A DNA stretch of 64,000 bases from Candidatus Binataceae bacterium (GTDB lineage Bacteria > Desulfobacterota > Binatia > Binatales > Binataceae), in contig JASHPB010000071.1 of NCBI GenBank assembly GCA_030038355.1, forward strand, positions 1 to 64,000, read 5' to 3'. The notes beneath the pieces were generated by a model that was not told the DNA's origin, made no database searches, and saw only the letters and a program-made list of their open reading frames with translations. Made by a program: the position numbers and the translations under genes. Of this stretch, positions 1 to 8,807 are shown piece after piece (position 1 is the first letter of the stretch; each line of letters starts with the position of its first letter).

Positions 1-328
1 GGAACCACTGGATCAGGACGACCATCCACCACGGATCACCCTCGGCCGGTTTCGCCGCGATCTTTACGTTTTTGTCGCGGAGTATCTTGACGAGATCGGG
101 ATCGTTGAGCGCGTAAACCTTGAAGTGCTCGCCCGAGGTGTAATCGCCCTTGATCAGGTTGCCCTGGATTGTGACCGAACCGACCTTGCCGTCCTGAACA
201 TCGTTGAGGAACTGGGAGAAGATTATCTCAGGTTCGCGAGGCTGCTGTCGGCTGAAGATATTGAACAGCAGCAGGAACATCAGGCCCAGCACTAGCCATA
301 ACGCAATACTGCGGGAAAACTGGTTCAT
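1..328 (-). CDS. ftsH: ATP-dependent zinc metalloprotease FtsH, N-terminal part (runs off the window)
   Basis: FtsH is a membrane-anchored AAA+ protease that degrades damaged or unassembled membrane proteins and regulators such as LpxC. Only the first 109 residues are present. They show a short basic start (MNQFSRS), a transmembrane segment at about residues 8-25, and the start of the periplasmic domain (IIFSQFLNDVQ, then VKILRDKNVKI). The AAA and zinc protease domains lie outside the window. It begins 49 bases after tilS on the same strand, a common bacterial gene order. The ATG at 328 fits the family start. Confidence 0.9.
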   Translation of the reverse strand, partial: MNQFSRSIALWLVLGLMFLLLFNIFSRQQPREPEIIFSQFLNDVQDGKVGSVTIQGNLIKGDYTSGEHFKVYALNDPDLVKILRDKNVKIAAKPAEGDPWWMVVLIQWF

Positions 329-377
329 CCCATCTAAAAGGTACCACGCACGTTAAACGGCGCGCAACGCGAAAAGC

Positions 378-1769
378 CTAATCCTCAAGCATTTCCCTTG
401 CTTTCAATCTAATCACGGACTCGGTGGCCGGCGTAACGAGCCCGACCCGCGCGCGGACCACACCTGGAACCCAGGCAATCTCGTCACCGAGCACGACGAT
501 CGGCCAGCCGGAGCGTTTCGCGCGCGGGAACTTCCGGTCGATGAAGCCTTCCTTGACCTTGCGATGCCCCTCGAATCCGAGCGGCGCGACGCGGTCGCCA
601 TCGCGGAAGCTTCGCGCAACCAGACCGCCGCCGAGCGGTGCGGCATCGAATACCGCCTCATCGAGCGACGCGGGCATCGCGACCGCATCGGCAGCCCTGC
701 GCGAGGCGCTAATCACGAGGCCGGCAGCGTCGATTAATGTGTCCCCGTCGAGTCTTAGAGCGATCGAGTACACATCTGTTCGACGCGAACTTCGGCGCAC
801 AAGTTTCAGTGCCGAGTATTCGCGCTCGGCGCGCCAGCCAGCGGGGAGATCGATTGCCGCGCTGGGACCGCCCTCGAGCGCGAGCTCGCGAAGCGCAGCG
901 ACGTGGCAACGTTCGATTCGTCGTAGGCCGCCCGCTGTTCGCGCGATAAATCCTCGTAGAACGGGATCAATTAGCCCTTCGGGAACGCTCGCGAGGCACG
1001 ACGCGTCGAGCACTCCCGGCGCAAGCGCCAACGCGTCGAGTTCGCGCTCGGCGAGCGCCGTGACGAGACCATCGAGCGCACGCATCTCGCCGCCCAACTC
1101 CGCAAGACGCCGCGCGATTCCGGGCCGGTACTCACGATCGAGCATTGGCATCAGCTCGTGACGGATACGATTTCGCAGAATCGATCGCGACGCGTTGCTC
1201 GAATCTTCGACGAATTCGAGGCCCCGCTCGCGGATATAATTGACGATTTCCGCGCGTGGCACCGTAAGCATAGGGCGGATGATTCTGCCTGGCCCGCGCT
1301 TGGTCATTGCAGCAAGTCCGGCCGCGCCCGCACCGCGGAGCATTCGCATCAGCACGGTTTCCGCCTGGTCATCGGCGTGATGTGCCAGCGCGATCAGATT
1401 TGCTCCGTATTCGTCTGCGGTGCGCTCGAGAAACGCGCGGCGAGCCTCGCGGGCACGCTCTTCGAGGTTGCCTGAGGTCACCTCAAGACCGTGGGCTTGG
1501 TCGACGATCAATTCGACGTTGAGGCGATGGCAAAGGGCGCGGACGAAAGCCTCGTCACGATCGGCCTCGGCGCTCCGAATCCGATGGTTCAAATGAGCGC
1601 CAGCGAGCCTGAAGGCAAAATGAGGCCGAAGTTCAAGCAATACATGCAGAAGTGCGACCGAGTCGGCACCGCCCGAGAGCCCGAGTAGAATCGATGAATC
1701 AGCGCCGACGCCATCACCCGCGAAGGCAGCCGATACTGCCCGGACAAGCCGATTCGGCCCACGAGACAT
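378..1769 (-). CDS. tilS: tRNA(Ile)-lysidine synthase TilS
   Basis: TilS ligates lysine to C34 of the CAU-anticodon tRNA(Ile) using ATP, so that the tRNA reads AUA. The PP-loop SGGADS lies at residues 32-37 and the adenylation motif AHHADDQAET follows at about residue 130. The C-terminal substrate-binding domain is recognisable from RDGDRVAPLGFEG. I chose the ATG at 1769 (463 aa), which begins close before the PP-loop as in the family. An in-frame TTG at 1805 would add 12 residues. Neither start has a clear ribosome binding site. It lies directly upstream of ftsH. Confidence 0.93.
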   Translation of the reverse strand: MSRGPNRLVRAVSAAFAGDGVGADSSILLGLSGGADSVALLHVLLELRPHFAFRLAGAHLNHRIRSAEADRDEAFVRALCHRLNVELIVDQAHGLEVTSGNLEERAREARRAFLERTADEYGANLIALAHHADDQAETVLMRMLRGAGAAGLAAMTKRGPGRIIRPMLTVPRAEIVNYIRERGLEFVEDSSNASRSILRNRIRHELMPMLDREYRPGIARRLAELGGEMRALDGLVTALAERELDALALAPGVLDASCLASVPEGLIDPVLRGFIARTAGGLRRIERCHVAALRELALEGGPSAAIDLPAGWRAEREYSALKLVRRSSRRTDVYSIALRLDGDTLIDAAGLVISASRRAADAVAMPASLDEAVFDAAPLGGGLVARSFRDGDRVAPLGFEGHRKVKEGFIDRKFPRAKRSGWPIVVLGDEIAWVPGVVRARVGLVTPATESVIRLKAREMLED

Positions 1770-1823
1770 GGCAGAGAGGCTAACGCCCGACAAGCGATCG
1801 GGCAACGAGCCAACAACGCACAG

Positions 1824-2120
1824 TTAACGGCGCTCGCGGTCGAGCAGATGCAGAATCACGCCGATTCCGGGCAGGTTGACCTCGAGTTCCTCGGCCAACG
1901 TGCGGATGACGCGGATTCGCTCGAGCGCATTGCGATCGTAGAGCGGTTCGCTCCGGCCGCCGACTTCATCAATCCGCGTAGGCGCGATCAGGTCCTCATG
2001 CTCCCAGACCGCGAGCTGGCGTTCGCTCGCGCCCGTCACGCTACACAGCACGGTGCGGCTGTAGAGGACGGTCTCGCCACGGGGGGTGCGCCGCCTGACA
2101 CTTGATGTGCGCCGTGCCAT
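1824..2120 (-). CDS. MerR-family HspR/CbpM-like regulator
   Basis: This 98-residue protein has a winged-helix MerR-type DNA-binding region (SERQLAVWEHEDLI, about residues 32-45) followed by YDRNALERIRVIRTL and a short helical tail. It is only the DNA-binding unit, with no effector domain. That is typical of HspR, the repressor of heat-shock genes, and of CbpM, the modulator of CbpA. It starts 4 bases after the dnaJ-like gene, so the two are translationally coupled. By family knowledge it should bind the J-protein or repress its operon. No clear HAIR-type inverted repeat is visible upstream of the J-protein gene. Confidence 0.75.
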   Translation of the reverse strand: MARRTSSVRRRTPRGETVLYSRTVLCSVTGASERQLAVWEHEDLIAPTRIDEVGGRSEPLYDRNALERIRVIRTLAEELEVNLPGIGVILHLLDRERR

Positions 2121-2124
2121 CGCG

Positions 2125-3216
2125 TCAGCTCCTCAGCAAGTCCGCTCGCGGGTCTGGCACATTGCGTGACTTGAGCCGCTCGGCGAGCTGCTCCATAAGA
2201 CCACGCTCCTCAGCAGTCAGATCCATAGGCGCGAGCACTTTGAGCTCGTAGAGGAGATCGCCCGCCAGCTCCTTGCCGCGCGCGGGCAGGCCCTTGCCGC
2301 GAAGCCGCATGACGCGCCCCGTCTGGCTGCCCGGCGGAATCTTGAGCGCGACTTTTCCGTCGACGGTTGGTGCGGTGACCTCGGCACCGAGCGCCGCCTC
2401 GTAGTCCCACACTGGCAGCGCGCACCTGATATCGCGCCCGGCCATCGTAAAGAACTGATGCGGCTCGACTCTCACCGTGAGGAGCAGGTCGCCGTTCAAA
2501 TCGCGCTTCGGCCCGTGGCCGCCCTGCCCCTTGAGTCTCAACTGAGTGCCGTCGCCGGAGCCGGCCGGAATCGTTATCTCCAAGGTCCGATGCGCCGGGA
2601 TTACGCCGCGGCCGCCGCAAGTCGGGCAAGGCGCGGCAGAACGGATCACGCGGGCTTTGCCCTGCTTTTCCTCGCGCCCGATCATGCCACTGCCGCCGCA
2701 CTGCGGACAGTCATCTTCTGCCGTCAGACCCAGCCGACGCTTGGTGCCATGAACGGCCTCGGCGAGCGTGACCGCAACCTCGGCGCGAAGGTCCGGTGCG
2801 CGCATCGCTTCGCCGTTGAAATCGAATCCGGAGAATCCGCGGCCGCCGCGCGTGCGAAAGCCTCCGCCGCCACCGCCGAAGAACTGCGAGAAGAAGTCGC
2901 TGAAGTCTTCGCCCTCGAACCCGTGCGCGCCCGCTCCCTGAGCCGCGGCCTCGCGCGCATAGCGACGGCGCATCTCGTCTTCGCTGGCGCCGCGCTCCCA
3001 ATCGGCGCCGAGCTCATCGTACTTCTTGCGCTTGGCGGGATCGGAAAGGACCTGGTAGGCCTCGTTGATCTCCTTGAATTTCTGCTCGGCGGTTTTGTCT
3101 CCTGGATTTACATCCGGATGATGCTTACGAGCGAGCTTGCGGAAGGCGCTCTTGATATCGGCCTCGGAAGCGGTGCGTTCGACGCCGAGTGTTTTGTAGT
3201 AGTCGCGAAATTCCAT
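2125..3216 (-). CDS. DnaJ/CbpA-type co-chaperone with a half zinc finger
   Basis: A J-domain co-chaperone that stimulates the ATPase of DnaK. The J domain covers residues 1-70 with HPD at 33-35. A Gly/Phe-rich segment runs from about 95 to 135. Only two CxxCxGxG elements are present (CPQCGGSG at 170-177 and CPTCGGRG at 197-204), against four in classical DnaJ and none in CbpA. The C-terminal substrate-binding domains are complete (363 aa). Two elements can bind one zinc ion, so this is an intermediate architecture. It is followed at once by a MerR-type regulator, as in cbpA-cbpM pairs. Confidence 0.88.
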   Translation of the reverse strand: MEFRDYYKTLGVERTASEADIKSAFRKLARKHHPDVNPGDKTAEQKFKEINEAYQVLSDPAKRKKYDELGADWERGASEDEMRRRYAREAAAQGAGAHGFEGEDFSDFFSQFFGGGGGGFRTRGGRGFSGFDFNGEAMRAPDLRAEVAVTLAEAVHGTKRRLGLTAEDDCPQCGGSGMIGREEKQGKARVIRSAAPCPTCGGRGVIPAHRTLEITIPAGSGDGTQLRLKGQGGHGPKRDLNGDLLLTVRVEPHQFFTMAGRDIRCALPVWDYEAALGAEVTAPTVDGKVALKIPPGSQTGRVMRLRGKGLPARGKELAGDLLYELKVLAPMDLTAEERGLMEQLAERLKSRNVPDPRADLLRS

Positions 3217-3296
3217 CGAGTGGTCCAGCTATCCAAGATGCGCACGAAACGAAAGAAGGCAAGCCATCGAAAGCTCGCGGCACACGGCGTTCATGT

Positions 3297-3482
3297 TCAC
3301 GGATGGCGCGAGGGCAGTTCCTCGTCGCTCCGCGGCGATTCGATCAACTCCTTCAGCCGCGCTTCCATCTCGCGCAGTTCCGCTTCCAGAGCCGACTGGC
3401 GGCGCCATACGAACAGCACGTAGAGAAAGATCACGACGAAAATCGCCGCGTACGCCGCGACCAGAAAGGTGAAATGATCCAT
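3297..3482 (-). CDS. ccmD: CcmD-like small membrane protein
   Basis: A 61-residue protein with one N-terminal membrane helix (about residues 5-25) and a charged coiled-coil tail (LEAELREMEARLKEL). This is the usual shape of CcmD, which helps release holo-CcmE from the CcmABC complex. Its ATG overlaps the last base of the ccmC stop codon (TGATG), so the two are translationally coupled. An in-frame GTG one codon earlier is also possible. Sequence conservation in CcmD is low, so the call rests on size, topology and position. Confidence 0.75.
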   Translation of the reverse strand: MDHFTFLVAAYAAIFVVIFLYVLFVWRRQSALEAELREMEARLKELIESPRSDEELPSRHP

Positions 3483-4189
3483 CACCTGTCTCCGGCGCGC
3501 ATCTCGGCGAGCGCGATCTCCTGCCCCATCCTGTGGAGCCGCGTGCGCGCGCGAAGCTGTGCGAAGCGGAGCGTCAGCAGCCAGACGAAAAAGATCGTGA
3601 ACGCTGCGAGCGAGACCAGCAGTGCCACGACCATGCGCGGATCCTCGAGGCCGTGCTCACCGGTTTTCGTGATCAACACAGCGGGATGTATCGTGCGCCA
3701 AAGCCGCACGGAAACGATCACGACCGGCACGTCGAGCGCCGCCACGATTCCAACCACCGCGGCGAAGCGCGCCACTTGCGGCGAATCGTCGGCGCTTGAG
3801 CGCAGAAGCAGGTAGCCGCCGTACATCAGCCACAGGATAAAAGTTGTGGTCAGGCGCGAATCCCAAGTCCACCACACGCCCCAAATCGGCTTGGCCCAGA
3901 GCGAGCCTGTAAGGAGGACGAGCGTGCAGAAGACCATCCCGATTTCGGCCGCCGCGTAGCCCAGATCGTCCCACATCCTCTCTCCAAGCCAGAGATAGAG
4001 GATCCCCGCCAGCGCGACGATTCCGAACGCGGCGAATGCGACCCACGCGCACGGCACATGAAAGTAGAAAATCCGCTGCGCGATTCCCTGCTCGGCTTCG
4101 GTCGGCACCCAGTCGAAGACCATGAAGATGGCAACGAACATCAGCGCGAGACTCAGGTAGCCGAGCCCTTTGCGCACCATCGAACTCAT
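3482..4189 (-). CDS. ccmC: Heme exporter protein CcmC
   Basis: CcmC is a six-helix inner-membrane heme-handling protein that attaches heme to CcmE. The tryptophan-rich heme motif WGVWWTWD lies at residues 103-110, and FHVP at 43-46 carries the first flanking histidine. Its 235 aa length is normal for the family. The gene sits between ccmB and ccmD in the maturation operon and overlaps ccmD by one base. Confidence 0.93.
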   Translation of the reverse strand: MSSMVRKGLGYLSLALMFVAIFMVFDWVPTEAEQGIAQRIFYFHVPCAWVAFAAFGIVALAGILYLWLGERMWDDLGYAAAEIGMVFCTLVLLTGSLWAKPIWGVWWTWDSRLTTTFILWLMYGGYLLLRSSADDSPQVARFAAVVGIVAALDVPVVIVSVRLWRTIHPAVLITKTGEHGLEDPRMVVALLVSLAAFTIFFVWLLTLRFAQLRARTRLHRMGQEIALAEMRAGDR

Positions 4190-4198
4190 ACGCGGCCC

Positions 4199-4870
4199 TC
4201 AATCCTCGCGCACGACGTACTCGAACAAGAGATAGCCGGCGGTTACGAACAGGACATCAAATGCTATCAGAATCTTGAGCCACTCGGCGATTGCGCTCTC
4301 CGGCGTGCCGCCCAATGCGGAGGCCGACGCTTTGACGCCGGCGATCAACGCGGGCACGAATATCGGCACGGCGAGAATCGGCAGCAGCAGGTCGCCCATC
4401 CGCGTGCGATTCGAGATCGCGGCGAGCAACGTCGCGAGCGCGGCGAAGCCCAGCGTGCCGAGCGCGAGAATCGGTGCGAGGCGGATCAGCGTGATATCGA
4501 AATTGAGATTGAAGAATAGCACCATCAGGATGACGGAGCCGATCTCGGCAATCGCCATAAAGATAAACGCGGCCGCGAGTTTCGCAGCATAGAGCGTCGA
4601 GGGTTCGATCGGACTGAGCAGCAGGCCGCGGATGCAGTTGTTGTCGCGCTCGGCAAGGAGCGCGCGCGTCGCGCCGAGCATCCCGGAGAAAACCAGGGCT
4701 ACCCAAAGCGCGCCGGCCGCGGATTCCGCACCGCGCGCCCGCGACGCATCCAGCGCAAATACCATAACAACGAGGATCAGAAGCGAGATCGCGAGCAGCG
4801 CAACGGTACTCTCACCGCTTCTAAGCTCGAGCCGCAGGTCCTTGCGCAAGATTGCCGCAAACGCTGCCAT
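4199..4870 (-). CDS. ccmB: Heme exporter membrane subunit CcmB
   Basis: CcmB is the permease-like subunit of the CcmABC complex, which releases holo-CcmE for heme delivery. The 223-residue protein starts with a cytosolic amphipathic stretch (LRKDLRLELRSGE), followed by six hydrophobic segments, as in the family. LLAERDNNCIRGLLLSP at about residues 70-86 is the typical conserved CcmB cytosolic loop. It begins 5 bases after ccmA and ends 9 bases before ccmC. Confidence 0.92.
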   Translation of the reverse strand: MAAFAAILRKDLRLELRSGESTVALLAISLLILVVMVFALDASRARGAESAAGALWVALVFSGMLGATRALLAERDNNCIRGLLLSPIEPSTLYAAKLAAAFIFMAIAEIGSVILMVLFFNLNFDITLIRLAPILALGTLGFAALATLLAAISNRTRMGDLLLPILAVPIFVPALIAGVKASASALGGTPESAIAEWLKILIAFDVLFVTAGYLLFEYVVRED

Positions 4871-4875
4871 CGTCG

Positions 4876-5586
4876 TTACCGTCCAAGCAAAGAGCGCAGG
4901 CGGGCGATCCGGCCGGCGTCGGCGCTGTCGCGGGTCGGCGGGCGGCGGGTCAGTGTCGCACGCGCGAGATCGAAAACCTCGAATTCCAAATCTTGGACTT
5001 CGGGCACGACGTGTGCACTCGCGACCAGCGACGCACCACGCGCCACGGCCTCGCGAATCAGGGACATGATGATCTGGACCGCTTCACTATCGAGCGACGC
5101 GAAGGGCTCGTCGAGCAGGAGTAGCCCAGGATCGGCGATCATCGCTCGCGCGGCCGCGAGCCGCTGCTCCATCCCGCGCGAAAGGGCGCGCACGCGGCGC
5201 TCAGCAAAGCGCTCGAGGCCGACACGCTCGAGCCAACGCGCGGCGCTCCCACGGGGATCGGATATCGCGTACAGCTCGGCGCAGAACTCGAGATTCTCGC
5301 GCGCGGTAAGGTTCGGATAGAGGTAGCTCTGATGCGCCAGCATCCCGATTCGCCGCCGGTAGCGAGGGCCCAGGCGGCGGCTGTCGAGTCCGAAGATTAG
5401 AGCCCGGCCGGCAGTCGGCGCGGAAAGCCCGGCGAGGATTCTTAGGAGAGTCGATTTTCCGGCGCCATTGGCGCCCACGATAAAGATTGCGCGGCCCGGC
5501 AAGAGGCGCAGATCCAGGTCGCGCAAAACGTGATGCTGTCCGTAGGTCTTGCCCAGTTCATGGGTCTCGACGACCGGCGCCGCCAT
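4876..5586 (-). CDS. ccmA: Heme exporter ATP-binding protein CcmA
   Basis: ATPase of the CcmABC complex. It carries Walker A GANGAGKS (residues 38-45), the signature LSRGMEQR, and Walker B LLLLDEP followed by FASLD. The 236 aa length and the position next to ccmB separate it from other ABC ATPases. ATP hydrolysis is used to release heme-loaded CcmE from CcmC. Its ATG directly abuts the stop codon of the preceding ccmI-like gene (TAG then ATG). Confidence 0.93.
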   Translation of the reverse strand: MAAPVVETHELGKTYGQHHVLRDLDLRLLPGRAIFIVGANGAGKSTLLRILAGLSAPTAGRALIFGLDSRRLGPRYRRRIGMLAHQSYLYPNLTARENLEFCAELYAISDPRGSAARWLERVGLERFAERRVRALSRGMEQRLAAARAMIADPGLLLLDEPFASLDSEAVQIIMSLIREAVARGASLVASAHVVPEVQDLEFEVFDLARATLTRRPPTRDSADAGRIARLRSLLGR

Positions 5587-6090
5587 CTACTCGTTCCAAT
5601 TGGTGGCGCGCGGCGTGGATTTGAGCGCCGCGCCGCACTCGGCACAAAAGCGTGCGTCCCTCAGCGCGCGAGTGCCGCACTGCGGGCAGAACACGATATT
5701 GGGCGGGCGTGTCTCCGCTCGCAGCACGAGGACCTGTTGCTGCTCGGCGGGTCGCTTAATCGCTCCAGCAGCGGGTGCTGGCGCAATCGAGAGCGACGAT
5801 TTTCTAAGCTCGTCGCGAAGTTGATCTGTTTCCTGCATCGCCTTGAGGGCCCGGTTTTCAAGCGCGGTCTTCAGCGAGTCGTAATCGGCGTCGGATAGCT
5901 TGCCCATTTCGCGATCGAACTCAAGTTCGCGAAGTCCTTGCACCGCAAGCCCCCGCTCGTGCGCCAGCCGCTCGAGCCCCGCCTCGCCTTGGCTCTTTGC
6001 GCGGCGGCGGCCCAGACCACTCGCAAGAGGAGCCGCGACGAATAGCCCGACGCCCGCGACAATCAGCGCGGCCGCGATCATCACGGCCAT
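5587..6090 (-). CDS. CcmI-like cytochrome c maturation factor with zinc ribbon
   Basis: A 167-residue protein with one N-terminal membrane helix (1-22). It then carries a helical segment reading LRELEFDREMGKLSDADY, which matches the N-terminal part of CcmI, the apocytochrome chaperone. The TPR domain of CcmI is absent. Instead the C-terminus carries a zinc-ribbon (CPQC at 135-138, CAEC at 149-152). It lies between ccmH and ccmA with gaps of 3 and 0 bases. Assignment to cytochrome c maturation is therefore firm by context, while the exact role is unknown. Confidence 0.7.
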   Translation of the reverse strand: MAVMIAAALIVAGVGLFVAAPLASGLGRRRAKSQGEAGLERLAHERGLAVQGLRELEFDREMGKLSDADYDSLKTALENRALKAMQETDQLRDELRKSSLSIAPAPAAGAIKRPAEQQQVLVLRAETRPPNIVFCPQCGTRALRDARFCAECGAALKSTPRATNWNE

Positions 6091-6093
6091 GGC

Positions 6094-6729
6094 TCAGCGG
6101 TTCTCCTTCAATTCGTTCTCGAGTCGGCGGCGGAGATCGGAGTCGAACGCGGACGGCTCGGATGCTGCCGGAGATTTTCCAGCCGGCAGAGGTCCATTGC
6201 GCCAGCGCGTGAAAGCCAGCGCGATAAATCCACCGCCGAGCAGGATCGCAGCGAACGGCATCGTCCACGCAAGCAGGTTGAATCCCTCGGTGGTCGGCGC
6301 TGAAAGAATCTTCTCGCCGAACTTGTGCCGATAATACGCAAGGATCTGCTCGCGCGTTTCGCCGTGCGAGATCATCGCTTCGATCTCGCCACGAAGCGGC
6401 ACGGAAAAGCTGCACGACGGATGGTTGCAGTTGGCAACGGTGAGGCCGCATCCGCATTGGCAGGTGAGGCCCTGGCTCACCTGGCTGACGGTGGGGCGCG
6501 CCGCGGCGAACGCTCGTGGAGCGGCCGCGAGCAGCATGACAAGCGTAATTGAAGCCGCCGTAATTCTGACTTCCCTTCCCGATGCGGGAAGGGGTTGGGG
6601 GCTAGGTCGATTGTTTGACGCTAAAGAACGGATCACGGAATCCAACCTGACCCTCTTTCCCATCCCTCCAGGGAAGGGAAGTTTGGCAATCCACCGCTGG
6701 TGACTATTTCGCAGATTCAATTCACGCAC
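6094..6729 (-). CDS. ccmH: CcmH-like thiol protein with a Cys-rich site
   Basis: CcmH normally reduces the CxxCH thiols of apocytochrome c. Here the active-site region reads LTCQCGCG followed by two further Cys (C90, C92, C94, C101, C106 in the longest form) in place of the usual LRCxxC. A three-helix domain (REQILAYYRHKFGEKIL) and a membrane helix near the C-terminus follow, as in CcmH. The start is uncertain. The longest form uses a GTG at 6729 and would translate an intergenic-type repeat (6569-6682) as NNRPSPQPLPASGR, which is probably not genuine. The only later ATG (6537) leaves a very short signal peptide. The gene lies 52 bases or more after ccmF. Confidence 0.8.
   Translation of the reverse strand: MRELNLRNSHQRWIAKLPFPGGMGKRVRLDSVIRSLASNNRPSPQPLPASGREVRITAASITLVMLLAAAPRAFAAARPTVSQVSQGLTCQCGCGLTVANCNHPSCSFSVPLRGEIEAMISHGETREQILAYYRHKFGEKILSAPTTEGFNLLAWTMPFAAILLGGGFIALAFTRWRNGPLPAGKSPAASEPSAFDSDLRRRLENELKENR
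6569..6682. repeat. Nested inverted-repeat element (copy A)
   Basis: A 114-base element bounded by a perfect 12-base inverted repeat (acttcccttccc / gggaagggaagt). Each end also folds on itself (cttcccgatgcgggaag on the left). It lies between ccmF and the conserved part of ccmH. A related element lies at 38275-38368. It looks like a small dispersed palindromic repeat of the kind that often produces false N-terminal extensions in gene prediction. Confidence 0.7.
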
Positions 6730-6781
6730 TCACGGAATGACGCCAAAAGACAGCCACAAAGAGATCGCGGTGCGATCACGG

Positions 6782-8800
6782 CTAGCGGCCTCCGCCGGAC
6801 GCCGCCTCGCCAGCGTATTCCTCAGCACGGCTCCTTCCTATCGCGACGGCGATTGCGGCGCGCTCGCGCACGTTAGGCCACATCACGACGACCGTGCCCA
6901 TCGCCATCAGCAAACCTCCCGCCCAGAGCCAGAAAACCAGCGGCGTGAGAAAAACCTCGAACGTGGCACGATTGCCGTTGTCGTCGAGACCGGCCAGCAC
7001 GACGTAAAGGTCAGCAAACGGCGTCGAGCGGATCGCGACTGCCGTCGCGGGCTGCTGCTGGCGCTTGTAGAAGAGCTTTGCCGGGTTTATCACGGTGACT
7101 TCGCGGCCATCGTGCATCATGGCGAGACGGGCTGTCGCTTGCTCGAGATGTGCGTTCTCGTGCTGATCGAGGCCGAGATACTTGAGCGAGAACGAACCGA
7201 TCGTGAAGCTCTCGCCGATCGCTACGCTCTTCTTCACTTCCACCTTGAAGAACGACGACCCGATGATGCCGACGAACGCGGCCAGCACACCAATATGGAT
7301 GATGTATCCGCCATAGCGGCGGTTGTTCTTCGCAACGAGATTTACGAGGGCGCGCGCGGGCGGCTCCGAGACCATGTGACGGCGTGCGCTCACGCCGCGG
7401 CGAAACTCCACGATTATCGTGCCGAGCACGAACGCGGCCAGTGAAAATCCGGTCGCCGCGTACCATTCGTGGATACCGGACAGAATCGCAACGAGACCCG
7501 CGCTGACGCCGAGTATCACCGGCGCGGCGAAACTTCGAAGGAGGCGATCAGCGGTCGTGCGGCGCCAGGCAATCAGGGGTCCTACGCCCATCAGGAAGAT
7601 CAGCGCGAGTGCGAGCGGACCGTTGACGCGATTGAAGAACGGCGGGCCGACGGTGATCTTGACGCCGCGCACCCATTCAGAAAGCACCGGGAAGATAGTT
7701 CCCCAGAAGACCGCGAAAGCGATCCCGACCAGCACGAGATTGTTAAAGAGGAACGCCGCTTCGCGCGACAGATACGATTCGAACTCTGCGGGGCTTCTCA
7801 GATCAGGCGAGCGCCAGATAAGGAGCGCGGTATAGCACGTAACGATCGCGATCAGGAACGCAAGAAAATACGGTCCGAGGCCCGATTGCGTGAACGAATG
7901 CACCGAGGAGATCACGCCGCTGCGCGTGATGAAGGTGCCGAACAGCGTGAGTGAGAACGCAAGCCCGATCAGCGCGAGGTTCCAAACCTTCAGCATGTCC
8001 TTGCGTTCCTGGATCATGACGGAGTGCAGGTAGGCCGTCATCACGAGCCACGGCATGAAAGCGGCGTTCTCGACTGGGTCCCAGGCCCAGTAGCCGCCCC
8101 ACCCCAACACCTCATACGCCCAGCGCGCGCCGAACATGTTGCCGAGCGTGAGGAAGAACCACGAGAAGATCGCCCAGCGCCGCGTCGAGCGAATCCACGA
8201 GTCATCTAGCTTGGCGGTGATAAGAGCCGCCGCGCCGAACGCGAATGGAATCGTCGAGCTAACATAGCCCGTGTAGAGCGACGGTGGATGTATCGCCATC
8301 CAGTAGTTTTGTAGCAGTGGGTTGAGATCGCTGCCTTCGATCGGCACCGGTGAGATTAGATCGAACGGCCGCGTGATGAAGTTCAGCATGAAGAGGAAGA
8401 AGATCGCGACGCCCGCCATCACAGCGAGCGCGTATGGCGCCGTGTCAGGATTGCGGCGGCGATTCTGGAACGCCGCGATCGAGGTGAAAATCGAGAGCAG
8501 CCATGTCCAGAAGAGCAGCGAGCCCTGCTGTCCACCCCAGAGCGATGTGAACTTGTACACGGTGGGGAGCGTGGTGCTCGAATAGGACGCGACGTATTCC
8601 AGCGTGAAGTCGCTCCGGAGCAATCCGTTCCAGAGCGCGATGACCGCGATCGTCACCATCGCGCACATTGCCCAGAGCGCATGGCGTCCGCTCAGAATGA
8701 AATCGCCGCGACCGCGGCGGGCGCCGTAAACGTTGGCGAAGATCGAATAGACCGCGAGGATGAGAGCGACCAGGAGGCAGAGTTTGCCTAGATCGGGCAT
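6782..8800 (-). CDS. ccmF: Cytochrome c heme lyase subunit CcmF
   Basis: CcmF is the large polytopic protein that receives heme from CcmE and joins it to apocytochrome c. The 672-residue length and many hydrophobic segments fit. The tryptophan-rich WGGYWAWD motif is at 234-241, and conserved histidines are visible, for example in IHPPSLY at 170-176. The C-terminal part carries the periplasmic soluble domain and a last membrane helix. It starts 7 bases after ccmE. Confidence 0.94.
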   Translation of the reverse strand: MPDLGKLCLLVALILAVYSIFANVYGARRGRGDFILSGRHALWAMCAMVTIAVIALWNGLLRSDFTLEYVASYSSTTLPTVYKFTSLWGGQQGSLLFWTWLLSIFTSIAAFQNRRRNPDTAPYALAVMAGVAIFFLFMLNFITRPFDLISPVPIEGSDLNPLLQNYWMAIHPPSLYTGYVSSTIPFAFGAAALITAKLDDSWIRSTRRWAIFSWFFLTLGNMFGARWAYEVLGWGGYWAWDPVENAAFMPWLVMTAYLHSVMIQERKDMLKVWNLALIGLAFSLTLFGTFITRSGVISSVHSFTQSGLGPYFLAFLIAIVTCYTALLIWRSPDLRSPAEFESYLSREAAFLFNNLVLVGIAFAVFWGTIFPVLSEWVRGVKITVGPPFFNRVNGPLALALIFLMGVGPLIAWRRTTADRLLRSFAAPVILGVSAGLVAILSGIHEWYAATGFSLAAFVLGTIIVEFRRGVSARRHMVSEPPARALVNLVAKNNRRYGGYIIHIGVLAAFVGIIGSSFFKVEVKKSVAIGESFTIGSFSLKYLGLDQHENAHLEQATARLAMMHDGREVTVINPAKLFYKRQQQPATAVAIRSTPFADLYVVLAGLDDNGNRATFEVFLTPLVFWLWAGGLLMAMGTVVVMWPNVRERAAIAVAIGRSRAEEYAGEAASGGGR

Positions 8801-8807
8801 CGGCAGG

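Noticed and set aside
2458-3423. Long plus-strand frame (321 codons) antisense to the dnaJ-like gene
   Set aside because: Composition is that of a shadow frame in GC-rich DNA. The minus-strand J-protein has clear motifs over the same bases.
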